NCBI GenBank assembly: GCA_011033025.1
Contig: WFMF01000129.1
Location: 1 to 64,000 of the forward strand
Length of the DNA: 64,000 bases
Reading direction: 5' to 3'
From: Beroe forskalii
Taxonomy: Eukaryota > Ctenophora > Nuda > Beroida > Beroidae
In this document: positions 33,739-47,100 of the stretch, in pieces
Layout: each line of letters starts with the position of its first letter
Numbering within the stretch: position 1 is the first letter of the stretch
Made by a program: the position numbers and the translations under genes
Notes under the pieces: generated by a model
Databases searched by the model: none
What the model was told of the DNA's origin: nothing
The model's input: only the letters and a program-made list of their open reading frames with translations

Positions 33739-34229
33739 TCACCGCTAGGGGTTGTTTCCTACTGCATTTGGGAGGGTGGAATCATATGGTGTGCTGAAGA
33801 CCAAATGTGACTACATGACGGGTAATCAACCCTTCCCGTTCATATTATAATAATTCAACAGTTTATTGTTAAAAGTTTAATTATCTGTGCAATTCCGGTT
33901 TTGTTTGATTTCCTTCAAACGGTTTATATATTTTAAACAATATGCGTTATAATATATATTATCTGAACAGTAATTTTCAGCTATCATGTTCTGTAATATG
34001 AGGTGACCTCAATCAGTCTCCCGCTGTAATGTTTAATCTAAAATTACGATAATGGGTTCAGTTAATTATATGTAACTTGGCTATTGATTAAGCTGGCTGC
34101 ACGACTATTTATGGCACGAGATGAAAAGTGGCTCCACACTTCTGTAGCTATGGGATATTGGTGGCTTGTTAGCTTACCCACAGGACCCTTCTCTAGCGAC
34201 CAATCAGCGTGCGAGTTTACTGCAATCTC

Positions 34230-35564
34230 GGGGGGTGGCCGACATATTTTTTGGTTTTTGTTTTTTGTTTTTGTTTTTTCAAAAAATCACATTTACCTTA
34301 ACAAAAAACAAAAAACAAAAACAAAAAACAAAAAATACAAAACAAAAACAAAAAAAACAAAAAAATACAAAACATAAAAAAAAACAAAAAACATAAAACA
34401 AAAAAACAAAAATACAAAAAACAAAAACAAAAAACAAAAACATGAAATACAAAAATACAAAAATTACAAAATAGATTAAAAACAAATAAAAGAGTAAATA
34501 TAATACTATTGATACATCAAGTTATTAAGGTTGGCGTAGTAACCTTCTGCTGAATTGAGTGTGGAAAATCCATTTTCACATTCATTTTGTCAGTTCGAGC
34601 CCACATAACCAAACCTTATTCTAACTCGGAACAAACAACATTGGTCACGTATTTCTTATCAATTCCTTCAACTCATCGACGTGAACTCAACGGCTGAAAT
34701 ACAGAAACTGACATCAAGTTTACGTGTTTCTATCGCATCTGAACTTGTTTCAAGGTAATCAAGTCGAATGACCTATGCAAATATAAATTTCTTGAAATCC
34801 CCTAATTTCTAGAAAACATCCACGTGAACTTACGTGCTTCACAATTTCATCGTAGATTTCTCATTCCTATTTATTGAGGCATTGAGAAACCATTATCACT
34901 TCGTCATTGTATCACCGAATAGGGCTACATTCTAAAGTTTCGGTCTTAAACGTAATTTCAAGCATTTGGCAGTTACATTTTAGAAGCCTCCTGCGACAAA
35001 ATTTTCGACCGATCGCCTTAAATTGAGAACTCCTCTATTGCTAAATCTCTAGGTCTAAAAGCAATGTGTATCGAAGTAAAACACAATCTGGCGAAAACTC
35101 TGAGTTACAGATGTTCAGAGTAGGGAAAATAGCGTTCTATCGCAAAATACTTTATTAGAGTGGTTTCACTTGATTTTGAAGACGACACCACAGCAGCAAA
35201 ATGGGCACAAACCAAATTCCCTTTCATATTTTTTGTATTTTTGGTTTTCATGTTTTTTGGTTTTTATGTTTTGTTTTTGTATTTTTGTTTTATTGTAGTT
35301 TTGTTTTTATTGTTTTTATTGTTTTTATGGTTTTTGTAACTTTTGTTTTTTTGTTTTTTTTTTTTTTTGTTTTTTTTTGTTTTTTTTTTTTTGTTTTTTT
35401 GTTTTTTATGTTTTTATGTTTTTTTGTATTTTTGTATTTTTTCGTTTTTTTGTTTTTGTTTTATTTGTTTTTTGTTTTTTGTTTTTTTGTTTTTGTTTTT
35501 TCAGAAAACAACATTTACCTTAACAAAAAACAAAAAACAAAAATAGGTCGACCCCCCCCCCCCC
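34230..35564. mobile_element. Second G-run/C-run element with 6-bp target duplication
   Basis: Begins with 6 G followed by 'tggccgacatatttttt' and ends with 'aaaaataggtcga' plus a 13-C run. 'aatctc' flanks both ends (34224-34229 and 35565-35570). Both ends contain the same-orientation block 'catttaccttaacaaaaaac' inside a (tttttg)n/(caaaaa)n palindrome; these A/T-rich arms have expanded to hundreds of bases. The 0.7 kb centre has no convincing frame. Its architecture matches 6939-8724 although the sequences differ. Confidence 0.6.
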
Positions 35565-35570
35565 AATCTC

Positions 35571-36420
35571 GCGAACTGATAAATTCGTCATCCCACGGGT
35601 AGGCTGAAAGCCACCCCATATTGGCCGTGTTTCTGTTACAAATATAGATAGCGCTATGTGATGCACTTACCACCATCTCATCATGGGTAATTTTAGTTTA
35701 TATAATACGTAGCATAGCGAAACGAAATAAGTTATTGTTGCTTTGAAATATTTAATAATATCCTGTACTCGTTGCCATGATTCCATTGTTAGAATTCAGA
35801 GTGGCCTTTACTTTGCGGTTTGTGAGACTTAACAAATGTGTAGAATGGCAGTACAAATTGTGCAGGATTCAAGACATTTTAAGTACCTTCGTTCATGTCT
35901 GGATTTGATAATAACGGCCATGAGTAAAGTAGTAGCTTAGGTAGGATTAATCACAAAACTAACGTCTAACTACAGATCTTAGATTATAATTATATCGATC
36001 ATAAGTTAATTTGATAGGAATTTTATTAATTCAATCGAGCACAGAAGTTACTGTTTTAAAGGTAATTAGACCAACGGTTAATAGACCGATTATTGCACTA
36101 GCAGGGATTTTTATCAAATTAATTCTGTCTAATCTGCAATTTGTAGATGACTGTTCAATTGCAGTATCGTGTTTTTAAATAAAGTTTATGAAATTGGTAA
36201 ATTCTATTAACTAAATAGAACTGTGTTTAATTGTTCGCCCTTATACCTTAGGAAAAGAATTTTAACGGGTCTGTACGTTTGTCACTGTTTGATCGGTTGC
36301 AGTTTTGTATCGAAATTTGAAAATAATTTCAATTTCTTAAGATTTTCATCTCGAAAGATTTGTAGCAACCGAGTAAACACGTTGATTATGATACAACCGA
36401 ACAGATGAACAAACGTACAA
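35571..36420. other. Gene-free stretch, no recognised feature
   Basis: AT-rich sequence without a supported exon or repeat. Confidence 0.4.
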
Positions 36421-36639
36421 ATTGTGCTAAACAAATGTGAAATACACGGACAATGCGCGGCTCGGCAAGCACGTGTGCAGTGCAATTAAGTGCATGTTGA
36501 TTGTTGAGCCAAGCCTTGACGATGAGGGCAGTGCACTTTGTTAAAATGAAAACACGTACGAATTGCATGCGGCTAGCCGCCCATTGGTCCCTTTTTAATT
36601 TTTCGTTAAGTGTGTTGCCCGCATCTTGCGCAAAATGTA

Positions 36640-36960
36640 GCTCTTCCGTGCGCGGCGCCTTAACGACGCGCATTATGCTTTTTTGCGGCGCGTAAGTATG
36701 CTTTTTCATGGAAAGTAAATTTGCGCGCAATCAAGTTTTTAATACTTGGTTGCGCGCAAATTTATTTTCCATGATAGCGTACTAACGTGCCGCGAAAAAG
36801 CTCAACACGCGCGTTACTACATGCAACGACGCGCAACGTGCTTTTTGCGGCACTCGCCGCAAAATGAAAAAGCATGCGCTGATAAAGCGCGCGTTGTTGC
36901 ATGATGTACGCGCTGTGATTTTTGCCACCTCAGGTGCTTTCGACCTTTTATCTTGAGCCC
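36640..36960. repeat. GC-rich fold-back region including a 68-bp palindrome
   Basis: At 36708-36775 two arms, 'catggaaagtaaatttgcgc' and 'gcgcaaatttattttccatg', face each other around 'gcaatcaagt..acttggttgc', making a nearly perfect palindrome. The surrounding sequence is rich in 'gcgcgc' and 'gcggcgcgt' motifs like those at 33.3-33.7 kb. Confidence 0.75.
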
Positions 36961-37579
36961 GCGCCTGGGGGCTTTTTTGCAGTGCACGGAAAATGTAAAT
37001 TACATTCAGTTTCAATACAACGTGCCTTGGGAAAGCCCCCAAGCGTGGCATAATACGCCGTTCCTCAAAGTCAAAAGGCCAAGGCCAAGACACTTGCTGC
37101 TTATTTAATATTATAGGAATTGGAAGTAAAATGCTGGTATTATATAAATCATAAAATTGGAACTTGGCTGCACTTCAATGCTTCAGTTTACAAATTTGGA
37201 TTTATAAAAGATACTATGAAAGTATAAAGGTATAAACAGCTGAAATCAAATCCATATTTAAAAACCATTCACTTTTAGAAACCATGATGGTAAAACCATG
37301 ATGGTAAAACCATGATGAAAGCTTAAAATTATATGTTAAAGTGCAATCAATCAGATTGTCGTGCCAAATCAAAGTTAATAATAATATATACGTCCATGCT
37401 TAAAACATAATAAAATATCATCCGCACAAATTTGAATGTTTCAGTTTCAACATAATGCTGTGCTATTTAAAAACAAATAGAAATCTGTTAAATGAATTAA
37501 ATAAATCATCCTTAATCTCTTAATCTATTCAATCATACTGTCGCCCACCAATTGGATCGCACTGTCGCGTATTCAAAAG

Positions 37580-37815
37580 TCAACACACTGCACGGCGCAC
37601 TTGCACTATACACGTGCATTATACACAGTACGGCGCACGTGCACTATACACACAACACGTGCACTATACACAGTGCACGTGCATGTGCACACTGCACGTG
37701 CACTATGTACACTGCCAGTGCACTATACACACTGCACATGTATACACACTGCACGTGCACTATGTACACTGCCAGTGCACTATACACACTGCACGTGCAC
37801 TAAGTACACTGCACA
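37580..37815. repeat. Minisatellite of the 'cactgcacgtgcactataca' type
   Basis: Tandem copies of a roughly 20-22-bp unit containing the palindrome 'gcacgtgc', itself a CACGTG E-box. It abuts the 3' end of the open frame that extends past the MTTP-like stop codon. Confidence 0.8.
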
Positions 37816-38113
37816 TGCATCAGGAGACCTATCGTCTGCCGTGTATCTGCTCCCTCCACCACCACACTGACCATCTCATTGCCCATGAAGCCTGACACTG
37901 GAGTGTACCACATTCCTCTAACCACCTTCACCACATCCCCCAACTCCCCCTTAAACCACACACTCCTCTCACTCCCCATACTGCTACTCACTCGGCTGTG
38001 CCTCGACCAACCAAACCGTCCGTAGCGCGCCTGCACGTGCATTGTAACGCGTGTGCGCGCAGACTTTCCCTGCTCCACGTGTAGAGACTGTAGGATGGTG
38101 GGAGCCGCGCAGT

Positions 38114-41100
38114 TCAGAGTAGGGAGCTCCCAGAGGTGTCTGTAGAGGTGAGGAGGGAGGGCTGGGTGAGGTACCAGGCTCCAAGGTAGGAGTGGGGGGA
38201 GAAGGGGAGCGCTGCCTGGACACTGAGGTGGGGAACGGCATTCTCCTGAGGATAATGGACGTAAACCATCTGATGAATTGTGCCAAAATAACAATTGTTA
38301 GAACCCATTATCTTGCAAATTTATTTCGATGGCTACCCAAGTTACGTTTTAGCAAGTTGGGGAAACGGGTAATCATCAGAACTTTCATAAAATTAAACTG
38401 TTATACCTTGTTCATAGTCTTAAATTTGATTGTTTACAGTAGTGTAACTGTAAGTGATTGTAGAGTAAAACTACTACAACAAATCAGGGAAAACTTTGCC
38501 TCACCTCGCAGTAGACAAGGTAGGGAGTATGTTGGGGTTTCCTCTCGAACGTCACATTCAGCACAGTCGTAGGAGTGGGAATACTGGCGATATCCGGCAC
38601 CCCTGACCTGCAGCAAACCACCGGTTACAATTTATAATAAATCCGGTTACGGTTAGGCAAAAAGTGCCGGTTGATCGGTTACGGTTACCGACCATTTCCC
38701 TAAATGGTTACAATTTGCGAAATCAATATGTTCGGTTACTGTTCCGGTTGGCTAAAATCACCCGGTTTTTCGGGTTCGGATCGGTTAACCGGTTTTTTGG
38801 GTTCGGTTCGGTTAACCAGTTTTTCGGGTTCGGTTGTTTCCAACTGACCTGTCCCGCATCCTATCCTCGGTGTCAGATCTCAGATGCATGCTCTCAATCA
38901 CACTCCGGAAATGACCCACGTCTCCAGTAAAGTCCGACTCTTCCCTGTACTTTATGTTGAAGTCTGTTATCGATTTCAAGCCAAGGAACGCTCCGGCCAT
39001 TTTGAAGTAGGTTTGGAAGAGGATTCCGATCTCGTTTTTCTGGGATATTACGGGCAAATCCCTGGCTGAGACTGAGCTTTCTATCCGCATAGTTCCTGAA
39101 GGAGAAGGGCAATTCAAATCAAAGAAGTTCTAAGGATCAGAGTGGTATCAAGGAACAGAGTGGTGTCAAGGATCACAGTGAAATGAAAAAAATGAGGGGG
39201 TTCTCCCCCTCCCCCTGATTATAGATCTCCCTGACGATTACCTGTTAGAGTGTAAGTGAGAGTAAAAAGTGAGGGGGCTGCAGCCCCCCCCCCCTTCATA
39301 GAACCCCCACTGACTATCACCTGTTAGAGTGTAAGTGAGAGGAATCCCCACCCCATTATAGAACCACTGACTATCACCTGTAAGAGTGTAAGTGAGAGTA
39401 GATAGTGAGGGGGTTGCAGCCCCCCCCCCCCCTTTATAGAACCCCCACTTTATTCACCTGTTAGAGTGTAAGTGAGTGGTATCCCCGTCAGAGTGGGAAT
39501 AATCACACTGACATCACTCAACAATACGTTGCTTTCTGTTCCTTCCTCATCACCCACCTAAAATAGTAGTTATTTTAACAAGAATACACAGCTTCTTTCG
39601 GAACGAAAAGACATTGGTGCCGATCACTCAATAAGTTTGGTACAGGGTACCACAGTTTTATCACCTCTCATCGAGCAATGCACCATCGCATCGACAATGA
39701 AAAATATTAACGATTGATATCACAAATTTATTCGCACTGACATAGAACGATAACCAAGACATGGTAAGTCATCTCACCATTGATCACCATGGTAACACCC
39801 ACCATGAAAGGAACTGGTTGTATTCGTTGTCCATCGACCACTGTATGTAGCAGGGCAGGATTTGATCTATCGTTGGCAAATGTTGACATGTCTGGCAAGT
39901 CTACCATTGTCTGATATGAAGTATGAGATTAAAGTTAGTTCAATAAAATTTGAACTTTCTTTTTATTTCCAGATTCGGGATAGGACACAAAATACGCCAC
40001 GTTCCAAATAGTGTTAATATTCTAAAGTTGAGAATTAAGATGATCTTTCTACAGTAAAAATTACAATTAAAGCACTAAAACAATATCCCCCTCACACCTC
40101 ACCTGTAAGATATGCGGGTTGACTCCGAATCTCCTTAGGAAGGGTAGACTGAGGGTTGAAGTCCCAGAAGTGGTCCTGACTCTGCCAGCCTCGTACCCAC
40201 TCCCTCCATTATTAGTAGCGTACCGGGTGTGTAGGAGCTCACCTCCTAGCAACCAACTCCCTGGGAGTTTAGAGAGGTTACTATAGCAACCAACACCTTG
40301 GGAGTTTAGAGAGGTTACTATAGCAACCAACTCCCTGGTAGTTTAGAGAGGTTACTATAAGCAAACTTCAACTTGGGAGTTACTATAGAGGGGAGTTTAG
40401 AGATGTTGCTATAGCAACCAACTCCCTGGGAGTTTAGAGAGGTTACTATAGCAACCAACTCCCTGGGAGTTTAGAGAGGTTACTATAGCAACCAACTCCC
40501 TGAGAGTTTAAAGAGGTTACTATAGCAACCGAATTCCTGGGAGTTTAGAGAGGTAATAACAACGAACTCCCTGGGAGTTTAGAGAGGTTACTATAGCAAC
40601 AAACTCCCTGGGAGTTTAGACAGGTTACTAGAGCAACCAACTCCCTGGGAGTTTAGAGAGGTTACTATAGCAACCAACTCCTTGGGAGTTTAGAGAGGTT
40701 ACTATAGCAACCAACTCCCTGGGAGTTTAGAGGTTACTATAGCAACCAACTCCCTGGGAGTTTAGAGAGTTTATAGCAACCAACTTCCTGGGAGTTTAGA
40801 GAGGTTACTATAGCAACCAACTTCCTGGGAGTTTGGAGAGGTTACTATAGGGAGTTGAGAGAGGTTACTACGCAACTCGCCATGGTAAATATATCTGCTT
40901 TTTACCGAATGTGATTTTGCGAGTGGCCCAGTATTATATACCCCGAGTATGTATTACCGAATGTGATTTTGCGAGTGACCCAGTCGGCAGGATGGACGCC
41001 GGTCTTCATGCTGCACATCTGACAGGAAACGTGTAGTCTAGACAGCTCCTCTTCATACAGACTGCTCCTGTTGTTTAGAGCTTTAGAGGGTGACAGACAG

Positions 41101-44100
41101 ACAGAAGACACAGACAGACAGAGGACAAACAGATAGAACAGACAGAGAACATACAAACAGAATTACAGACAGACGACAAACAGACATACTGACAAACAGA
41201 GAAAGAGACAGACAGACGAACAAAAAGACAGATACAGACAAACAGACATGCGAACAGACAGACGGCTCACCTCTGCTGATCAGACTGGGACTGTGCTAAG
41301 TCCGATAGTATTTGTCTTAGGAAGGGTGCCAGTGGGTGATGTCCGCTCATGCATATTTCAGTGGAGGCTCGCCTGTAATTGAAAAAAAAACTTGTATTAT
41401 AACTGTATATTATAACGGTTATTTTAAAGGTTCATCATTTCAAAGAAGTAAAGAATCGTCTATAGTACAATTGTCTTCAGTAAACAAGTCCCCTTTACTC
41501 AAATCCTCGTTTACACTCGTATTATACGAAGTGAAACGCGTGGTAAAGAACACATGCTGTAGGGGTTGGCACCCACTAAAAACCCTGATATAACTTACTT
41601 TATGAGGAGTCCGATGTTGCTGATGTCGGCGGTTGCTATAACGTAGTGTACGAAGGGCGCTCCGTTGCTTCCCGTCTCAGACAACCCTTTCTCGAGCAGC
41701 ACTTCTCTTTCCTGGATTTAGAGATTTTGAACAATTCTGATAGTGGATATTTTGGTTTGATTTTCAAGCCCTTGGCATCATTGAACGTAATTCTGCAAAC
41801 TTCTGAAAACCGTTTCAGAACTTAAGTTCCATGAAAATATGGCGTACCTCTAAGGAAACTAGACTTCTTTCCTGTGAGAATAAGGTTTCCACGGCAACTC
41901 TCCGCATTTCTACGTTGTCATCTGAAATAGAAATAGAAACATAGCCCCGAATTGATTATAGAACGGGGCAAGAAACAAGCGCTGATTTCGACGGAAATGC
42001 ACCAGAATGAATGAAGATTAACAAAAGTATGAATCCCCAACCTAACATAGCGATTTGTAGCAGATATTGTACAGATTCTGCAAGTTTGAAGTTTTCGAGA
42101 CTGCGTACAAAGAACAGCCTATCTTCGAGTGAGTTGCTCTTTTCTATCGTGTTCCTCAGAAACTGATAGACACTGGATATCTGGAATGATGGTCGAACTA
42201 AGCATTTCAACGAAAAACTATTCATCATTTCGTTACAAATAGGCATCACAGAACATGATATCACGATGGCATTCAATTCAAAATTCCCACGGTCGCCCTG
42301 ATTTCTACAAAATAATTCCTAGAAACGCGCGTGATCCCACGATATTAACTTTGCGAAACTCCGCGCGCTACGCGAAATTGTGGCAAATTCTTGTGTGCAA
42401 CAAATTGGATTACCAAATAATTCGGATGATCACCGGTAAATTGATTAGCGTAATTAGATCAGCGGCTCGGAAGGATAAAGGGGGTGTAGGTCCCCAGACA
42501 GCATGAATTTGGGATTTAAATTTAGAAATGACTTATGCGAATTGCGATTTCAAATTTCAAAACACTCGAGAACTTACAGCGTATTTGTTGGATGGGTCGA
42601 CAGCATGGGAGTTAGTTGCCGATGAAGCTAGGGCCAGAGCACAGGCTCCCTTGTAGCGCTCTATGCCACACGTTTTCTGAGAAATAAACAATATGTCAAA
42701 ATGAAGCAATGAAGGGATTTAATACTTACATTATGAGTGTATCAGATGGCAGAAAAATAATGTATAGCACACTTTGTGCTGCGCAATCACCCTGTTTAAA
42801 CTGATGAATGTTATAATTAACTTACAACCGGTAATAGACAATGATTTTATTCTTATCATTAGTATCGCTAACGACCTGAAATCCTTAATTTGAAAGGATG
42901 AGATCTAAATTAAGGCGATAATATCATGATGAAACGATTTAACTACAACCCTTGGGCATTCAATTCTATCACGGAGAAAAAACGAGCCTTATCATGTAAC
43001 ATGAGTAAAACATAATATTCAGATTCCCCCTGTAACTAGGATTACTGTCTGGTGTCTGGCACATTTACATCTTATGGAGTTATGGGAATTTAATATTCGG
43101 TTGTGTTACAGGCGTCTTATTATTAATTTCCACGATAAGAAATGGTTACAGAACATAATTAATAATTATTCCACTGAAATATGAATATTACCATAATTAT
43201 TCAACCCTTAATCTCTCAATCAAACCACCATCCATCAACATGGATATCATGTTATTTTGTCGAGGCGAAGCCGAGTTTTACATGCCCAAAATGCGTGCAA
43301 ATGATGACCTACCTATTGCTACATGATACGGCGAGCAGTATACTTGCCGTTTGAACTCAATCAGGAGATATTGCTCGTATTTGTATTCTGTTAAATATGT
43401 TCATTACCTTTCCACCCTTAAAAGAGGCAATCTTTCCACCACCACGGATTTTTTAAATCAAAGCATATTGTGTTATGTGGGGGATACTGATAATAGTTGA
43501 ACTTTACCTAGACTACCCAGCCCATCAAGCCCACCTATACCACCGAGCCAACCTATCCCACCCAGCCCACTTTGCTCATGCATCCCACTTTACCCACCTA
43601 GCCCACTTTGCCCACCCAGCACACTTTGTTCTTGCAGCCACTTTCACCCTGCAGCACACTTTGCCCTTACCCTATCCCACTCGCCCCGTTAGTTTCTGTG
43701 CTCTCCACCCAGCCCACTTTGATGGAACCTGCCCAGTGCCCACCCAGCCCACTTTACCCATCCAGCCCACCCTGTACACTCATCCCAGTTCCCACCCAGC
43801 CCACTTTACCCACCCAGGGTTAAACCCATCCCTTTGCCCACCCATCCCACTGGAAAACGCAGCCCACTTTACCCATCCATCCCAAGAATGGACAATCAGC
43901 CAGAATACAGCAGCCACCGCAAAACACTGTAGCCACTCAGCAGCCACCGCAACATTTAGACGTAGGAGGATTTTGAGCGAACTGCTTTGTGTGATGAAGC
44001 TATAGTCCGATTTTCTGCGCCCTGTTGGTTTTGATGGAGCTGTGAGCAAGGAAAAAAGTTTATTTCATCCCAATTTAATGGACATTTCATTTTATTCAAC

Positions 44101-47100
44101 TTCGTCCTATGCGTCTCAACTAAATTTTGTGGAGAATCAAGATATAAAGATTGTTTGATTGATTAAAACCCCCGAGGCATTACTTTGGGCTTTCAAACTC
44201 TATTACAAAAATACAGAGATGAATTAATGCTGTGTTTAGGAGGACAATTGTTTGGATATTTGAGATGATTTGAAAACTAATGGTCAGTGAAGTTAGCATT
44301 ACAGATTATTAGGGATGAAAATACACATTTGTAATTGTGTACATCCTGCTATTCTCTGGCACAATTCCAATATAAGAATCAACTAACAAGACAGAGTGAT
44401 CTATCTCACGACCGAACTCGTTTCTTCCTTCCTCTGTAGATATACCAGCGTACATGTTCCGAACCTACGGAGGATTCAATGCAAATAACTACTTAGATTG
44501 CATCGTATTGCAAAATTAATTTTCTGCGATTGGCAGTTTTATTCATCACAATTTCTGGAATCAAATCGTCGCATATAATTGTTCATATTCAAGCATACTT
44601 TATATTCCGGATACGAAAGTAACATGCTGCCTACATATGAAATAATTACACTTAACAAGTCGCTTTAACACTTACTGATTTGACAGAGGACCACTAAGAC
44701 ACTTACTGAGTCTGTTGAGTCACTATGACTTACCTAGCCACTACGACAGTATTATAAGACTTACTAAGTCACTATGACATTATCATGAGACTGATTAAGT
44801 TATCAATGCTGATTGTATCATGAGACTTACCAAGTCCCTACGACAGTTTCACGAGACTTACCAAGTCACTACGACAATATTATAAGACTTACCAAGTCGA
44901 GCCAGGTTTTCAGGACGGCAGTTGACGTAGTGTCGTAGCCCTCCTGAACTTGTCTGTCCAGGTTACGAGCAGTGTCACCGAACTGAGGAAAGTTGCTTCA
45001 GTTATACTCAGGAGTAGATCTGCAGTGGATCTGCGGTTATTAAAATGTGCTGTGAATCTGCAGTCCGATGTTCCGTTAAATCTGCGGTCATTAAAATCTC
45101 AATCTTTCTATGACCATTTTCAAACATGATCTAACCGTGTTATCCCAGTCCATTTGCCACTAGGTACCCTGATTCCATTCCAATTACCATTCTGATCTCT
45201 TTCCACTACATGTAAATGAATGATACATTCATTGGAATATTGCAAGAAATATTGCAAGGGTTTCATTTCTATGCAGGGCGTGTCAATATGGATGTAAGCC
45301 ACTTACACTCAATCTGCTGTTTATACAGGAACATCGGACAAAAATATTCCCTAGATCTGCAGTACAACGGATGTTTTTAATTCAATTGCAGATTTTAATT
45401 GAACCGCAGTTCTACAGCAGATATTCAGTACAGGAACAACGGCGTAACCCCCAGTTTCGCTAAACGAGTTCGCAACATAAAAGGAGTATCAGAATTTACT
45501 CAGATCAATTGAACTGAGGAAATAAGTACTAAGTAGAAACTACAAACATAAAATCATTAGAGGCTTTCGTAAATCATGTGATTATTATCGTCAGCTGAGT
45601 GAGAAGGATTGGAAGTACTTATATATGAGCGGGGACAGGGGAATGAGTGGTGTCAGGGGAATGAGTGGTGTCAGGGGAGTGAGTGGTGTCAGGGGAATGA
45701 GTGGTGTCAGGGGAGTGAGTGGTGTCAGGAGAATGAGTGGTGTCAGGGGAGTTAGTGGTGTCAGGGGAATGAGTGGTGTCAGGGGAGTTAGTGGTGTCAG
45801 GGTAGTGAGTGGTGTCAGGGGAATGAGTGGTGTCAGGGGAGTTAGTGGTGTCAGGGGAATGAGTGGTGTCAGGGGAGTTAGTAGTGTCAGGGAAGTGAGT
45901 GGTGTCAGGGGAACGAGTGGTGTCAGGGTAGTGAGTGGTGTCAGGGGAATGAGTGGTGTCAGGGGAGTTAGTGGAGTCAGGGGAACGAGTGGTGTCAGGG
46001 GAGTTAGTGGTGTCAGGGTAGTGAGTGGTGTCAGGGGAATGAGCGGTGTCAGGGGAGTGAGTGGTGTCAGGGGAATGAGTGGTGTCAGGGGAGTTAGTGG
46101 TGTCAGGTTAGTGAGTGGTGTCAGGGGAGTTAGTGGTGTCAGGGGAATGAGCGGTGTCAGGGGAGTGAGTGGTGTCAGGGGAATGAGTGGTGTCAGGGGA
46201 GTTAGTGGTGTCAGGGTAGTGAGTGGTGTCAGAGAGTGGTGTCAGGGGAGTTAGTGGTGTCAGGGTAGTGAGTGGTGTCAGAGAGTGGTGTCAGGGGAGC
46301 GTGGTGTCAGGGGAGAATGGTGTCAGAGAGTTGTGTCAGACAGTCAGAGAAGTGTGGAGAGAAGGTGACTTGGATCTCTCCAAGATTATCACTCACCCCA
46401 ACTTCAGGCCTCAAGTCTGGCATGACACTGTCCATCTTAGTCGACACTTCTTCAAATTCTGCACCTGGAGGGACATGTAATGAGCAGTAGCAAGACAATT
46501 TTAAACAGTAAACACTGCTCTCTCAATTCTCCAGGGATAAAAATATGATTCGATGAGAAGTCCACCATGGAATTCCTTAAGGGCCATCCAGAAATGAGCT
46601 CATCACTTGGGTATGTATGTATGTTTTGGAAATGATGAGGTAGTGATGAGGTAGTATGTATGTAGGTTTGCAAAATGATGAGCTCATCACTTAGAGGTGA
46701 AATTTTGACATCAACCACTCGTCGGAAAATTGGACCAATGTTGGACCCTAATTACAATTTAGATGATCTAACTTAAATTACAGTAGTGACGTCACTTCAG
46801 CCCTTCATATTGATTGAGTGACGTAACATAAATCTTGAAATGATGAGATGAGGTCGTGGTATGTATGTATCTTTCCCAAAAGATGAGGTAGTGATGAGGT
46901 AGTATGTATGTATGTTCAAAAAAGGCCGATTTTTGATGAGCTCATTTCTGGAATTCCAGGGTAAAATTCCGCGCTTCAAATCGATTTAATTCATTGGATT
47001 TTACAAATAGGATTCATTAGAGATTTGTAGCTGCAATCCTTACAACCAACATACCGAATAGTTTCTCCTGCTGTATCTCCTCCAATGACATTCGGTATGT

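Noticed and set aside
34279-35602. Phe/Val/Leu-rich 'membrane protein' frames
   Set aside because: They translate simple (tttttg)n tracts within the G/C-run element.
37552-37895. Cys/His/Thr-rich frames resembling zinc-binding proteins
   Set aside because: They are three readings of the same 'gcacgtgc' minisatellite.
38664-38930. 'FFGFGSVN' repeat peptide
   Set aside because: Translation of the degenerate 'ggttcggttaac' intronic repeat.
43475-44005. 176-codon His/Pro-rich frame
   Set aside because: Product of a C-rich minisatellite inside an intron of the minus-strand gene; no start context or conserved motif.
45625-46254. 209-codon glycine/arginine repeat protein (SGVRGMSGVRGV)
   Set aside because: By-product of a 21-bp intronic minisatellite on the strand opposite to the MTTP-like gene; no non-repetitive coding flank.
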